Source of the DNA: Halopseudomonas sabulinigri
GTDB taxonomy: Bacteria > Pseudomonadota > Gammaproteobacteria > Pseudomonadales > Pseudomonadaceae
Direction of reading: 5' to 3'
Assembly (NCBI GenBank): GCA_011053055.1
Contig: DRHT01000032.1
Span: 85,506 to 149,505, forward strand
Length of the DNA stretch: 64,000 nt
Part shown: one piece after another, positions 7,677-17,164 of the stretch
How positions within the stretch are numbered: position 1 is the first letter of the stretch
Layout of the letters: the number at the start of each line of letters is the position of its first letter
Notes under the pieces: generated by a model
Seen by the model: only the letters and a program-made list of their open reading frames with translations
Told to the model about the DNA's origin: nothing
Database searches by the model: none
Position numbers and translations under genes: made by a program

Positions 7677-8564
7677 TTAGAAAATGTAGACAAAGATGAA
7701 CAACCCCACCCAAACCACATCGACAAAGTGCCAGTACCAACTGGCTGCCTCAAACCCAAAGTGCTTATCCGGCGTAAAGTGACCGCGAGTTATGCGAATT
7801 AACATGACCGCGAGAATGACCGTGCCCATGGTGACGTGCGCGCCGTGGAAGCCGGTCAGCATAAAGAACGTTGAGCCGTAAATTCCCGAGTTCAGAGTCA
7901 ATCCCAGCTCGTGATAAGCGTGTTGGTATTCCAGCGCCTGCAACACCACAAAGATGACACCTAGCAGTACGGTCAGCCCCAGCCAGGCTTTGGTAGCCCT
8001 TCGCTTGTCAGCGCGCAGAGCGTGGTGTGCAAAGGTGACTGTCACACTGGAGGTGATCAGAATTATGGTGTTGAGTAATGGCAGCTGCCATGGCCCGATG
8101 GTTTCCGCAGGTCCCGGAAACGCCTTAGGGTCAGGGTTGCTCATCAGCGGCCAGGCAAACTGAAACTCCGGCCAGAGGATGTTGGTAACGCCCTTATCAC
8201 CTTCGCCGCCCAGCCAGGGGCCGGCAAAGGTGCGTACGTAAAACAGCGCGCCAAAGAAAGCCGCGAAGAACATGACCTCGGAAAAAATGAACCAACCCAT
8301 GCCCATGCGGAACGAGCGGTCCATTTGTGGGCTATACAGGCCCTGGTCGCTCTCTCTCACCACATTGCTGAACCAGCCGAACAGCATATAAATCATCATC
8401 AGGGCGCCGGCGAACAAAAACCACTTGCCGGCGACGCTGCCTTCGCCACTGCTCATGCCGTTGATCATGCTGCCGCCGCCGAAAACCGTCAGCAACAAGC
8501 CGACTGAGGCGATGATCGGCCACTTGCTCTGGGCCGGTACGTAGTAGGTTTCATGACTCGCCAT
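7677..8564 (-). CDS. ctaE: Cytochrome c oxidase subunit III
   Basis: A 295-aa integral membrane subunit of the aa3-type oxidase. Seven hydrophobic helices are visible, along with the family signatures MGMGWFIFSEVMFFAAFFG, HHALRADKR, GIYGSTFFMLTGFHGAHVTMG and the C-terminal HFVDVVWVGLF. It stabilises subunit I and is required for sustained turnover. It lies 30 bp downstream of ctaG in the operon coxB-coxA-ctaG-ctaE. The insertion between helices 2 and 3 (about residues 110-155) is typical of the longer Pseudomonas form. Confidence 0.96.
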   Translation of the reverse strand: MASHETYYVPAQSKWPIIASVGLLLTVFGGGSMINGMSSGEGSVAGKWFLFAGALMMIYMLFGWFSNVVRESDQGLYSPQMDRSFRMGMGWFIFSEVMFFAAFFGALFYVRTFAGPWLGGEGDKGVTNILWPEFQFAWPLMSNPDPKAFPGPAETIGPWQLPLLNTIILITSSVTVTFAHHALRADKRRATKAWLGLTVLLGVIFVVLQALEYQHAYHELGLTLNSGIYGSTFFMLTGFHGAHVTMGTVILAVMLIRITRGHFTPDKHFGFEAASWYWHFVDVVWVGLFIFVYIF

Positions 8565-8594
8565 CTGTTGTTCTCCTTATCCGGCAGTCTTTGT

Positions 8595-9161
8595 TCAGTT
8601 GCTCTGTGGCGCTGATATAGCCAGCTTCTCAGGCATCCGATCCGATACATCAAACAGCGTGTAGGCCAGCGTCAGGTGTTTTACGTCCTTGGGCAAAGCC
8701 GGGTCGACGATAAAACGTACCGGCATCAATACAGATTCGCCCGGCTGTAGCACCTGCTGGGTAAAACAAAAGCATTCAGTTTTGTGAAAGTAAGCCGCGG
8801 CTTTGGACGGCGCCACACTGGGAATGGCTTGCGCCACCATGGGCTGGTCGGTTGGATTGCTGGCGTGAAACAGCATCTCCCGCGTTTCGCCTGGATGCAG
8901 CGTCAGCTCATCTGCCTCTGGTCCAAAAGACCAGCTCATGCCCTCGGCATTGGTGGCGAGGAACTGCACACGCAGTGTGCGGCTCTCGTCGATATATTCG
9001 CTCTCCTGCTGGTAGGCCGTGTCATTGGTCTTGCCGTTGATGCCTAAGGCATCACACATGACGTCATACAGCGGCACTAACGCAAAGCCGAAGGCAAACA
9101 TCGCTACCACCGTTAGGAGCAAGCGTTTAACCAAACGCGCATTTGACTGCTGCTCGCTCAT
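8595..9161 (-). CDS. ctaG: Cytochrome c oxidase assembly protein CtaG/Cox11 (copper delivery to CuB)
   Basis: A 188-aa protein with one N-terminal membrane helix (LLLTVVAMFAFGFALVPLYDVMC) and a periplasmic immunoglobulin-like domain. It carries the copper-binding CFCF motif in KTECFCFTQQVL and the conserved MPVRFIVDP segment. In the family it inserts copper into the CuB site of subunit I. It is located immediately after coxA (12 bp gap), as usual. Confidence 0.95.
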   Translation of the reverse strand: MSEQQSNARLVKRLLLTVVAMFAFGFALVPLYDVMCDALGINGKTNDTAYQQESEYIDESRTLRVQFLATNAEGMSWSFGPEADELTLHPGETREMLFHASNPTDQPMVAQAIPSVAPSKAAAYFHKTECFCFTQQVLQPGESVLMPVRFIVDPALPKDVKHLTLAYTLFDVSDRMPEKLAISAPQSN

Positions 9162-9173
9162 GTTTGCCTCCGA

Positions 9174-10757
9174 TTACTTCACTTCGGGCGGTGTGGTGAA
9201 GGTGTGATAGGGCGCTGGCGAGGGCACTGTCCACTCCAGACCTTCTGCACCTTCCCATGGGTTTGCTGCCGCTTTTGGGCCACCTTTGATGCACTTGATG
9301 ACGATAAACAGGAACAGCAGCTGCGTTGCCCCGAACATGAAGGCGCCAATGGAGGACACCATGTTGAAGTTGGCAAACATGATGTTGTAATCGGGAATCC
9401 GCCTCGGCATGCCGGCAAGGCCAACAAAGTGCATCGGGAAAAACGCCAGGTTCATGCCGATAAAACTCATCCAGAAATGCGTCTTGCCCAGGGTTTCGTC
9501 ATACATGTGGCCGGTCCATTTGGGCAGCCAGTAGTAAGCCGAAGCAAATATGCCGAAGATCGCGCCGGGCACCAGTACATAATGGAAGTGAGCCACCACA
9601 AAGTAAGTATCGTGGTACTGAAAGTCCGCCGGAGCGATGGCCAGCATCAGGCCAGAGAAGCCGCCGATGGTGAACAGAATCACGAAGGCGATGGCAAATA
9701 GCATAGGCGTTTCAAAGGTCAGCGCACCGCGGAACATGGTGCTCACCCAGTTGAACACTTTTACCCCGGTAGGTACGGCGATCAGCATGGTGGCGTACAT
9801 AAAGAACAGCTCGCCGGTGATCGGAATACCGACGGTGAACATGTGGTGCGCCCACACGATGAACGACAGGAAGGCAATGGCTGCGGTGGCGTAAACCATC
9901 GAGGTGTAGCCAAACAGCGGCTTGCGGCTAAAGGTTGGAATGATCTGGCTGACCGCACCGAATGCCGGCAGGATCATGATGTACACCTCGGGGTGCCCGA
10001 AGAACCAGAAGATGTGCTGGAACATGACCGGGTCACCGCCACCGGCGGCGTTAAAGAAGCTGGTGCCGAAGTGGATATCCATCAGCATCATGGTGACCAC
10101 GCCTGCCAGCACCGGCATTACTGCGATCAATAGAAATGCGGTGATCAGCCAGGTCCAGACGAACAGTGGCATTTTCATCAAGGTCATGCCTGGCGCGCGC
10201 AGGTTGAGGATGGTCGCGATGATGTTGATCGCGCCCATGATCGAACTGATGCCCGCAAGGTGAATCGCGAAAATGAAGAAGGTCACGCTCGGTGGTGCGT
10301 AGGTGGTGGAGAGAGGCGCGTAGAAGGTCCAGCCAAAGTTCGGCCCGCCACCTTCCATGAACAGCGTCGAAAGCAACAAACCGAAGGCCATCGGTAGCAG
10401 CCAGAAGCTAAAGTTGTTCATGCGTGGCAGGGCCATATCTGGCGCCCCAACCATTAACGGAATCATCCAGTTGGCTAAACCAACGAAGGCCGGCATCACG
10501 GCGCCAAACACCATGATCAGGCCGTGCGTGGTGGTCATCTGGTTGAAGAACTCGGGCTGCACTAACTGCAATCCCGGTTGGAACAACTCAGCACGAATGA
10601 CCATGGCCATGCTGCCGCCGGCCAGGAACATGATGAAACTGAACCACAGGTACATGGAGCCGATGTCTTTGTGATTGGTGGTTAGCACCCACCGCATCAG
10701 TCCCTTGGCCGGACCATGGGCATGGTCGGCGTGATGGTGATCGATCACTGCACTCAT
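9174..10757 (-). CDS. coxA: Cytochrome c oxidase subunit I
   Basis: A 527-aa heme-copper oxidase catalytic subunit with twelve hydrophobic helices. The heme a and a3/CuB ligands are present: the early TTTHG histidine, WFFGHPEVY with the cross-linked His-Tyr element, VWAHHMF, and HDTYFVVAHFHYV near helix X. The K-channel region (THG..., SFIVWAHH) and D-channel asparagines near FNMVSS are consistent with a type A oxidase. Strong coupling to coxB (10 bp gap) and ctaG indicates one operon. Confidence 0.98.
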   Translation of the reverse strand: MSAVIDHHHADHAHGPAKGLMRWVLTTNHKDIGSMYLWFSFIMFLAGGSMAMVIRAELFQPGLQLVQPEFFNQMTTTHGLIMVFGAVMPAFVGLANWMIPLMVGAPDMALPRMNNFSFWLLPMAFGLLLSTLFMEGGGPNFGWTFYAPLSTTYAPPSVTFFIFAIHLAGISSIMGAINIIATILNLRAPGMTLMKMPLFVWTWLITAFLLIAVMPVLAGVVTMMLMDIHFGTSFFNAAGGGDPVMFQHIFWFFGHPEVYIMILPAFGAVSQIIPTFSRKPLFGYTSMVYATAAIAFLSFIVWAHHMFTVGIPITGELFFMYATMLIAVPTGVKVFNWVSTMFRGALTFETPMLFAIAFVILFTIGGFSGLMLAIAPADFQYHDTYFVVAHFHYVLVPGAIFGIFASAYYWLPKWTGHMYDETLGKTHFWMSFIGMNLAFFPMHFVGLAGMPRRIPDYNIMFANFNMVSSIGAFMFGATQLLFLFIVIKCIKGGPKAAANPWEGAEGLEWTVPSPAPYHTFTTPPEVK

Positions 10758-10767
10758 GTCAGGTCTC

Positions 10768-11892
10768 CTATTGGCCGTCTTTGAAGTTGAGGATGTCCAG
10801 CGGGCTTACCACCTCACCGGTGTCGTTGCCCCATGCGTTGCGTTCATACGTAATGACCGCGGCCGCATCCACTTCAGAGAGTTGTTTGCCGAAGGCCGCC
10901 ATTGCAGTGCCTGAACGGCCGTTGACGACGGTATTGATATGTTCTTGCACATCGTTGAGCACGATGTCGCTACCCTTGAGAGCTGGGAACATTGGGGGGA
11001 TGCCTTCACCAGTAGGCTGGTGACAGGAAGCACACGCCGAGTTGTAGACTTTCTCGCCACGTGCGACCAGCTCTTCCAAGGTCCAGTCTTTCTCGCGGAG
11101 CTCAGCTTCCTTAGCGGCCGCTTCTTTCTGCTCGGCTAGCCAGGCGTCGTAATCTTCCTGGGTCTTGGCTTCCACCACGATAGGCATAAAGCCGTGATCT
11201 TTGCCGCAAAGCTCGGTGCATTGACCGCGGTAGATTCCGGGCTCATCGATACGCGTCCAGGACTCGTTGACGAAGCCAGGGATGGCGTCTTTTTTCACTG
11301 CGAAGGCAGGCACCCACCAGGAGTGAATGACGTCGGCGGAAGTAATCAGGAAGCGGATTTTTTTGCCGATCGGCACAACCAGTGGGTTGTCGACCTCAAG
11401 CAGATAATTGGGGTTCTTCGGCGAGATGTTGTTGATTTCATCGCGCGGAGTGGTCAGTGAGCTGAAGTAGCTGACGCCTTCGCCAACATACTTGTACTGC
11501 CAGCGCCATTGATAACCGGTGACCAAAATATCGACGTCGGATTCGTCGGCATCGTACATCTCGATCAGGGTCTTGGTGGCAGGCACCGCCATAACAATGA
11601 GAATAACGAGGGGGATAACCGTCCAGAGAATCTCGACTGTGAGGTTCTCATGAAAGGTAGCCGGTTTGCTGTGCTCGGATTTGCGATGCATCAGCATCGA
11701 CCAGAACATGACGCCAAACACGATGACGCCGATCACGACACAGATCCAGAAGATGGCCATGTGCAGGTCGAATACGGATTTACTCACTTCGGTGACGCCC
11801 GGCCGCATGTTGACGCCCCATTCGGCACTGACAGCAAAGCCAGCGACGGACAGAGACAAGCCAACCAGCCAGGTCATTGCTGATCGCAACAT
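10768..11892 (-). CDS. coxB: Cytochrome c oxidase subunit II with C-terminal cytochrome c domain
   Basis: A 374-aa subunit II. It has a signal peptide (residues 1-22, ending VSAEW), two membrane helices and a CuA domain with the ligand set in the GQCTELCGKDHGFM segment plus an earlier HSWWVPAF histidine. A cytochrome c module follows, with CASCH (heme attachment) and a downstream methionine in GTAMAAF, which makes it a caa3-like form. ATG 11892 is chosen over 11994 because it has a GGGG ribosome site and begins the signal peptide. It is the first gene of the oxidase operon. Confidence 0.97.
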   Translation of the reverse strand: MLRSAMTWLVGLSLSVAGFAVSAEWGVNMRPGVTEVSKSVFDLHMAIFWICVVIGVIVFGVMFWSMLMHRKSEHSKPATFHENLTVEILWTVIPLVILIVMAVPATKTLIEMYDADESDVDILVTGYQWRWQYKYVGEGVSYFSSLTTPRDEINNISPKNPNYLLEVDNPLVVPIGKKIRFLITSADVIHSWWVPAFAVKKDAIPGFVNESWTRIDEPGIYRGQCTELCGKDHGFMPIVVEAKTQEDYDAWLAEQKEAAAKEAELREKDWTLEELVARGEKVYNSACASCHQPTGEGIPPMFPALKGSDIVLNDVQEHINTVVNGRSGTAMAAFGKQLSEVDAAAVITYERNAWGNDTGEVVSPLDILNFKDGQ

Positions 11893-12334
11893 TCCCGGTT
11901 CCCCTTTATTGTTTTTATCACTCACCAGGCACACGAGGACATCTTTACACTGCGACTTTTGGTCGCTGCAAAGTTGATGGACCAGAGTCAGCAAGCAGCT
12001 GAGAATGCCACTAACAATTCTCCGGTCAGTACCCCCAATGGCTACCGGACGTATTCGAGTATAGACCCAGAGCCGGGCTTGGCAATGTTGCCACGGGTTA
12101 TTTTTTTACCTGATTGGGTGACTGGCGAAGATAGCCAAAGGCCGCTATAAAACGTCTCAGTCACCACGCTTTGTGGCAAAGTGGATTTCTATTGCTGCGT
12201 TATTGCAAATAATTCTAATGCCTCATGGTGAGTCACTTTGACGAATTGGCATGTGTTTGCTAGCTTGAGCTGCATCTTATTTGACTCCCAGGCTCATTTT
12301 TTCAGCATCTGGCTGTCGTTGTGGAGAAAAATAC
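11893..12334. other. 442-bp divergent intergenic region with promoter candidates
   Basis: This gap holds the promoters of the cox operon (minus) and of the 213-aa protein gene (plus). Minus strand: TTGCAG (11966-11971) and TGTAAA (11944-11949), 16 bp apart. The spacer region contains an inverted repeat GCGAC-N5-GTCGC at 11952-11966 that could be a regulator site. Plus strand: TTGACG (12238-12243), a 17-bp spacer, then TAGCTT (12261-12266). No ORF with support was found between them. Confidence 0.4.
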
Positions 12335-12976
12335 ATGAACACGTTGGCTTTGAAGCGCCAAGTTGAATTGGCGGTAAACCAAGAGGCTGCGCAGCAGCGT
12401 TTGCGTGGCTGGCTGGCTGAGCGCTTGCCTGATCTGCATCCGGCCATTCGTATTGAAGACGATGGTGTTGATACGCTCTTCAACTTTGTTACGGCCTATG
12501 TTGAGCAGGTTCCCGATGTACTGGATGCCGCAGCGGCTGTGGCTGAAGCGGCGCAAATGCGCGACCGTCTCCTGCCGGTGCTGAAGGTGGCGGAAGCTTT
12601 CTTTTTGCAGCCGCCGGACCTACCGGAAGAGCATCAAGGGCTCCTTGCACTGCTGGATGAGGCTTATCTGGCGCATCGCCTGGTTGAGGAAGTAAACGAT
12701 CGTTACCTCGCGCACGGGGGCGAGGCCTTGATCCCGATGGACACCACACGTGCCAATCTGATCGTGCATCAGCTATTGGGAGATGAGTTTGCCAATCAGC
12801 TGGATACGGCGGTAGACGCAGCGGTCAGCGGTTTATTGCCGACAGATGCTTTTAGCTCGGATAACTTTCAGACCTATATATCGCAGCAAGCGCAGGCGGG
12901 TAGCGAACTCTGGCATCAGTGGCCCTGCATGAGCGAGCAGTTGGGGATTGGCATTGAGTGGCGCGGCGCCGCTTAA
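12335..12976 (+). CDS. Conserved protein of unknown function next to coxB
   Basis: A 213-aa, mainly helical, acidic protein with no signal peptide, membrane helix or recognised catalytic motif. The start at 12335 is set by GGAG (12323-12326) eight bases upstream. The frame upstream of it lacks a ribosome site. It diverges from coxB across a 442-bp gap, the place where Pseudomonas genomes carry an uncharacterised gene. I cannot assign a function. The even spread of charged and hydrophobic residues suggests a soluble cytoplasmic protein. Confidence 0.75.
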   Translation: MNTLALKRQVELAVNQEAAQQRLRGWLAERLPDLHPAIRIEDDGVDTLFNFVTAYVEQVPDVLDAAAAVAEAAQMRDRLLPVLKVAEAFFLQPPDLPEEHQGLLALLDEAYLAHRLVEEVNDRYLAHGGEALIPMDTTRANLIVHQLLGDEFANQLDTAVDAAVSGLLPTDAFSSDNFQTYISQQAQAGSELWHQWPCMSEQLGIGIEWRGAA

Positions 12977-12982
12977 ACGGCG
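12963..12982. terminator. GC-rich hairpin between convergent genes
   Basis: GGCGCCG (12963-12969) and CGGCGCC (12976-12982) form a perfect 7-bp stem around CTTAAA, which contains the stop of the upstream gene. It lies between two convergent genes. A T-run follows only after 18 bases and is coding for the opposite gene, so this is at best a weak terminator. Confidence 0.35.
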
Positions 12983-12992
12983 CCAGTGCGGC

Positions 12993-13259
12993 TCACTCAG
13001 GCTTTTTTTTCAAGCGAGGATTGGGGAAGAATTGCACTGTCTGTGTGGACGGTTTGGCCGCTTTGGGTTTGGCTGCATTGACCCGGGTGCTCAGCTCGCT
13101 GGGCACCGAGTTGCCGCGCTCATCCAGCGTGTCGGCGTAACCGCATTCTACGCAATCACGGTGCGGCACCCCTTCCACGTCAAACATCCGTATGGTGTCC
13201 ATGGTACTGCACGCCGGGCAGACAGCCCCGGCGATAAACCGTTTAACCGGCTGGCTCAT
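12993..13259 (-). CDS. YheV-family putative zinc ribbon protein
   Basis: An 88-aa protein with the YheV pattern KRFIAGAVCPAC, then DTIRMF and CVECGYADTL, giving two CxxC pairs that form a zinc ribbon. The C-terminal third is basic and probably disordered. The start overlaps the stop of prlC in an ATGA arrangement, so the two are translated together. The family is conserved beside oligopeptidase A in gammaproteobacteria. Its role is unknown. Confidence 0.88.
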   Translation of the reverse strand: MSQPVKRFIAGAVCPACSTMDTIRMFDVEGVPHRDCVECGYADTLDERGNSVPSELSTRVNAAKPKAAKPSTQTVQFFPNPRLKKKPE

Positions 13260-15298
13260 GCCGCCTCCCCGGAGAGGCCGAGATGGCGCAATAGCGGGTC
13301 GATAGAGGGCTCGCGTCCTCGGAAAGCCACAAACAGCGCCATGGGCGCCTCACTGCCGCCGCGTGCGAGAATATTGTCGCGGAAAGCACGGCCTGTAGCT
13401 TCGTTCAACACGCCCTCTTCCTCAAAGCGTGAAAAGGCATCTGATGAAAGCACTTCGGCCCATTTGTAGCTGTAATAGCCCGCTGCATAACCGCCCGCAA
13501 AGATGTGGCTAAAACCATTCTGGAATCGGTTGAAAGCAGGCGCGCGCATTACTGACGTCTCGTCACGTACTTTGTCTAACACCTGTTGCGGGCTCAGTTC
13601 GGGTTGCTTGCGCACATGCAGTTCAAAATCAAACAGTGAGAGCTCAACCTGCCTCAGCATGCCCATGCCAGACTGGAAATTCTTGGCTGCGAGCATCTTG
13701 TCGAGCAACTCTTGTGGCAGAGGCTCGCCGGTCTCAAAGTGGCCGGAAATCAGCGCCAGCCCCTCAGGCTCCCAGCACCAGTTCTCCATGAACTGGCTGG
13801 GCAGCTCGACCGCATCCCAAGCCACGCCATTGATGCCACTGGCGGAGGCGTAATCGACGCGGGTTAGCAGGTGATGCAGGCCGTGACCGAATTCGTGGAA
13901 CAGCGTGGTGGCTTCATCGTGGGTCAACAGCGCAGGTTTGCCGCCGGCAGGTGGAGTGAAGTTGCACACCAGGTAGGCGATGGGTCGTTGCAGTTCTCCG
14001 TTGGGCAATAGGCGGCGATCACGACAGCCGTCCATCCAGGCGCCGCCGCGCTTGCTTGAGCGGGCATAAAGATCAAGGAAGAAACGGCCAATCACCTCGC
14101 CGTTTTCGGTTACTTCAAACAGCCGCGCATCAGCGTGCCAGCGGTCGAACTGCTCCACTTCACGTAGCTCAATGCCGTACAGTTTCTGGACTACGCCAAA
14201 CATGCCTTTGATCACGGTATTGACCGGGAAATAAGGGCGCAGCACTTCCTGCGAAATCGCGTAGCGGTGTTGGCGCAGTTTCTCGGAGTAGAAACCGGCA
14301 TCCCAGGGTTGCAAGTCATTGCAGCCCTGCTCGGCAGCGAAAGCCCGCAGCGCCGCAAGATCCTCTTCAGCGTAACTTTTGCTGCGCTGGCCAAGGTCTC
14401 GCAGAAAGCCAAGCACCTGCTCGGTACTGTCGGCCATTTTGGTGGCTAATGAGAGCTCGGCGTAGTTGGCAAAGCCAAGCAGCTCGGCTAGTTCCTGGCG
14501 CAGCGCCAGGATCTCAACGATGATGGGGCTGTTATCCAGCTTGCCAGCATGGGGGCCCTGATCGGAAGCGCGCGTGCAGAACGCGGTATAAACCTCTTCA
14601 CGCAGGGCGCGGTCGTTGGCGTAAGTCATTACTGCATAGTAACTGGGGAAGTCCAAGGTGATGAGCCAGCCTTCCAGCTCGCGCGCCTCAGCGGCCTGTT
14701 TGGCCTGTTCCAGCGCGGAGTCGGGTAAGCCGTCCAGCGCTGCGACATCCTTGATTTCTTTGCTCCAGGCCTGAGTAGCGTCCAGTACCTGGTTGGAGAA
14801 TGTGCTTTGCAGCTCGGACAGGCGCATCTGCAATTCGCCGTAGCGGCTCTGCTGCGCCGGTGGCAGCGCAATACCGGACAAACGGAAGTCGCGCAGGGCG
14901 TGCTCAATGATAGTTTGTTGAGCTTTATCCAGGCTGGCGAATTCAGTGCTGCCGGCCAATTGCTGGTAGGCCTCGAACAGGGCCTGGTTTTGCCCTAACT
15001 CGGTAAAGTATTGGCTAAGCAGCGGCAGGCAACTTTCATAAGCTTCGCGCATTTCGGCGCTGTTCATTACGGCGTTCAGGTGGCTGACCGGTGACCAGGC
15101 GCGCGACAGTTTTTCGCCCATGTCGTCTAACGGCTCAACCAGGTTAGACCAGCTCCATTGGGCCGGAGGCGCTGCCAGCAGCGCATCCACTTGGGCACGG
15201 CTATCGGCCAAGACCTGCTCGACAGCAGGCTTGACGTGCTCTGCGCGAATGGCGCTGAAGGGCGGCAGGTCATAGTTTTGCAGTAGCGGGTTGGACAT
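13256..15298 (-). CDS. prlC: Oligopeptidase A (M3 zinc metallopeptidase)
   Basis: A 680-aa cytoplasmic zinc peptidase that degrades short peptides, including cleaved signal peptides. The M3 active-site motif FHEFGHGLHHLL supplies the two zinc-binding histidines and catalytic Glu, with a third ligand Glu some 25 residues on (WDAVELPSQFMENW). The length matches the family (about 680). ATG 15298 has an AGGAAG ribosome site, and the extra 15 residues of the longer frame are unlikely. It is followed by the overlapping yheV-like gene. Confidence 0.95.
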   Translation of the reverse strand: MSNPLLQNYDLPPFSAIRAEHVKPAVEQVLADSRAQVDALLAAPPAQWSWSNLVEPLDDMGEKLSRAWSPVSHLNAVMNSAEMREAYESCLPLLSQYFTELGQNQALFEAYQQLAGSTEFASLDKAQQTIIEHALRDFRLSGIALPPAQQSRYGELQMRLSELQSTFSNQVLDATQAWSKEIKDVAALDGLPDSALEQAKQAAEARELEGWLITLDFPSYYAVMTYANDRALREEVYTAFCTRASDQGPHAGKLDNSPIIVEILALRQELAELLGFANYAELSLATKMADSTEQVLGFLRDLGQRSKSYAEEDLAALRAFAAEQGCNDLQPWDAGFYSEKLRQHRYAISQEVLRPYFPVNTVIKGMFGVVQKLYGIELREVEQFDRWHADARLFEVTENGEVIGRFFLDLYARSSKRGGAWMDGCRDRRLLPNGELQRPIAYLVCNFTPPAGGKPALLTHDEATTLFHEFGHGLHHLLTRVDYASASGINGVAWDAVELPSQFMENWCWEPEGLALISGHFETGEPLPQELLDKMLAAKNFQSGMGMLRQVELSLFDFELHVRKQPELSPQQVLDKVRDETSVMRAPAFNRFQNGFSHIFAGGYAAGYYSYKWAEVLSSDAFSRFEEEGVLNEATGRAFRDNILARGGSEAPMALFVAFRGREPSIDPLLRHLGLSGEAA

Positions 15299-15471
15299 TG
15301 ATAGCTTCCTGATTGGACAGTGGTGGCGTTCGACGGCCATCATATTAAATCGGTGCAGGGCGAGGCGACCAGATGGTCGACCAAACCTGTCATTAACAAT
15401 GATCTATGGGCTGGGCTGCGTCATTTCAAGGCGTAGAGTTTCAGGTAGACAGGCAAATTGAGGTTACCAGC

Positions 15472-16014
15472 ATGAATGTGAGGCCCTTTGGCGAGAAGAT
15501 TCCGCAGCTTGGACAAGGCGTGTTTGTCGATCCTTCTGCTGTGGTCTTGGGTGATGTAGTCTTGGGCCACGATTGTTCGGTGTGGCCGGCGACGGTAATT
15601 CGCGGCGACATGCTGCACATTCGCATCGGTTCACGCACCAGCATCCAGGACGGTAGCGTGCTGCACATCACCCATGCCGGCCCCTTCAATCCTGATGGTT
15701 ATCCGTTGTTGATTGGCGATGAGGTTACTGTTGGGCACAAGGTACTGCTGCACGGCTGCAGCATCGGCAACCGGGTATTGATTGGCATGGGCAGCATCGT
15801 GATGGATGGCGCGGTGGTAGAGGATGAGGTGATTGTTGGTGCCGGTAGTCTGGTGCCTGCTAACCGCACCTTGGTGAGCGGCTATCTCTACGTCGGCAGC
15901 CCCGCACGTCAAGTACGCGCGCTAACCGAGAAAGAAAAAGCGTTTTTCAGCTACTCCGCCGACAACTATGTGCGGCTCAAGGATCAGCACTTGCTCGAAG
16001 GTTGGGCTGGCTAG
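15472..16014 (+). CDS. Gamma-class carbonic anhydrase family protein (left-handed beta-helix)
   Basis: A 180-aa hexapeptide-repeat protein. Successive turns such as VVLGDVVLGHDCSVWPATVI, SIQDGSVLHITH, VTVGHKVLLHGCSIGNRVLIG and VVEDEVIVGAGSLV form the parallel beta-helix. The three zinc histidines are likely those in LHITHAG and VGHKVLLHG. A gamma-carbonic anhydrase homologue is encoded beside prlC in Pseudomonas, divergent from it as here. CO2 hydration is possible but unproven. E. coli YrdA is the nearest well-known relative. ATG 15472 chosen over 15406 because family members start just before the GEKIPQLG block. Confidence 0.88.
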   Translation: MNVRPFGEKIPQLGQGVFVDPSAVVLGDVVLGHDCSVWPATVIRGDMLHIRIGSRTSIQDGSVLHITHAGPFNPDGYPLLIGDEVTVGHKVLLHGCSIGNRVLIGMGSIVMDGAVVEDEVIVGAGSLVPANRTLVSGYLYVGSPARQVRALTEKEKAFFSYSADNYVRLKDQHLLEGWAG

Positions 16015-16066
16015 TTGGCGGTTCGACACTACACTACGTGGGTTAAAAACCCAGCAGGCGAGGGAT

Positions 16067-17152
16067 ATGCCCCCCAAATTCAGAACGCAAGATAGTGAGG
16101 CCCGTGCTACCGCGCGCAGTGCGCTTGGTGATGCTGATCAGCGTGCCCTGTTGCGTTTGGTATTCCTGTCCACGGGATTAACCTTGTGTTGCTTTGCCAT
16201 GCTGCAGTTAAGCAATCACAACCTGTTACTGGCGCTAGCGGAAATAACCGCCGGCCTGCTGTTGCTCTGGGGTGGCTGGAAGATAGTCGAGGTGCGCGAT
16301 CTCAGACCCTGGACCTATCTTTATCTGTTACCTACTTTTTGCTTCCTGCTTTACATCATGGTGATGCCGGACGCGTCGCAGACTGCATTCGTGTGGATAT
16401 ATCTCGTGCCCATCATGTCTTATTTGCTGCTGGGGCGCACCGCAGGCTTCCTGTTGGCAGCGCCCTTCGTGATGTTGGCCGCAGCACTCTATGTCTGGCG
16501 TTATGCCGAGATTCGCGAAGCCGCAGGTTTGATCGACCTAGGCAATGCGATGCTCTGCGGGGCTCTGTTGATGCTTTTTGTGCACATTTATGAATCGCGC
16601 CGCGCGTCGGCACAACGGATTCTTGAACGCGTAGCGGAAACCGACGCCCTGACTGGTGTCCTCAATCGCGGGCGTTTTCAGCAGCTGTTTACGCAGGCCG
16701 CGCAAGAGGCTGCGCGGAGTCATCAAGCGTTTTGTCTGGTACTGCTGGATGTTGATCACTTCAAACAGGTAAATGACAGTTGGGGGCACGTGGTGGGTGA
16801 TCGCGCCCTGCAGCACTTGTGTACTGTGCTGCAGCAACGCTTGCGAGTGACCGACCACCTTGGTCGTTTGGGTGGCGAAGAATTCGGTCTGCTACTGTTA
16901 AACACAGACCTGGCGGCAGGGGCTACGTTGGTTGAAGACTTACGGCAGCAGTTGTTTGATCGGCCGCTGGCGGTCAACGGCATGCGCGTGCCGTTATCGG
17001 CTACCTTTGGTGTAGTGCAGTGGCCAGCAGACGGCGCAGATCCTGAAGCACTGTATCGCTGTGCCGATCAGCGGCTATACCGGGGCAAAGCCTACGGCCG
17101 CAACCGAGTGGTCAGTGCGGGAGCTGGGCTAGCAGTCAGCGATATCGGCTGA
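16067..17152 (+). CDS. Membrane-bound diguanylate cyclase
   Basis: A 361-aa c-di-GMP synthase. The N-terminal half (residues 30-175) has about six hydrophobic helices of an uncharacterised sensor type. A short linker leads to a GGDEF domain with the active-site motif GGEEF at 269-273, the substrate-binding DVDHFKQVNDSWGH segment and an inhibitory I-site (R260-V-T-D263) five residues before the motif. All catalytic elements are present, so it should be active and feedback-inhibited. The ATG at 16067 has only a closely spaced GAGGG. A longer frame starts at 15968 inside the preceding gene and is less likely. Confidence 0.9.
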   Translation: MPPKFRTQDSEARATARSALGDADQRALLRLVFLSTGLTLCCFAMLQLSNHNLLLALAEITAGLLLLWGGWKIVEVRDLRPWTYLYLLPTFCFLLYIMVMPDASQTAFVWIYLVPIMSYLLLGRTAGFLLAAPFVMLAAALYVWRYAEIREAAGLIDLGNAMLCGALLMLFVHIYESRRASAQRILERVAETDALTGVLNRGRFQQLFTQAAQEAARSHQAFCLVLLDVDHFKQVNDSWGHVVGDRALQHLCTVLQQRLRVTDHLGRLGGEEFGLLLLNTDLAAGATLVEDLRQQLFDRPLAVNGMRVPLSATFGVVQWPADGADPEALYRCADQRLYRGKAYGRNRVVSAGAGLAVSDIG

Positions 17153-17164
17153 CGGTTGGATACT

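Noticed and set aside
13001..13010. T-run after the 12963-12982 hairpin as a strong terminator
   Set aside because: The T-run is 18 bases away and encodes lysines of the convergent zinc-ribbon protein.
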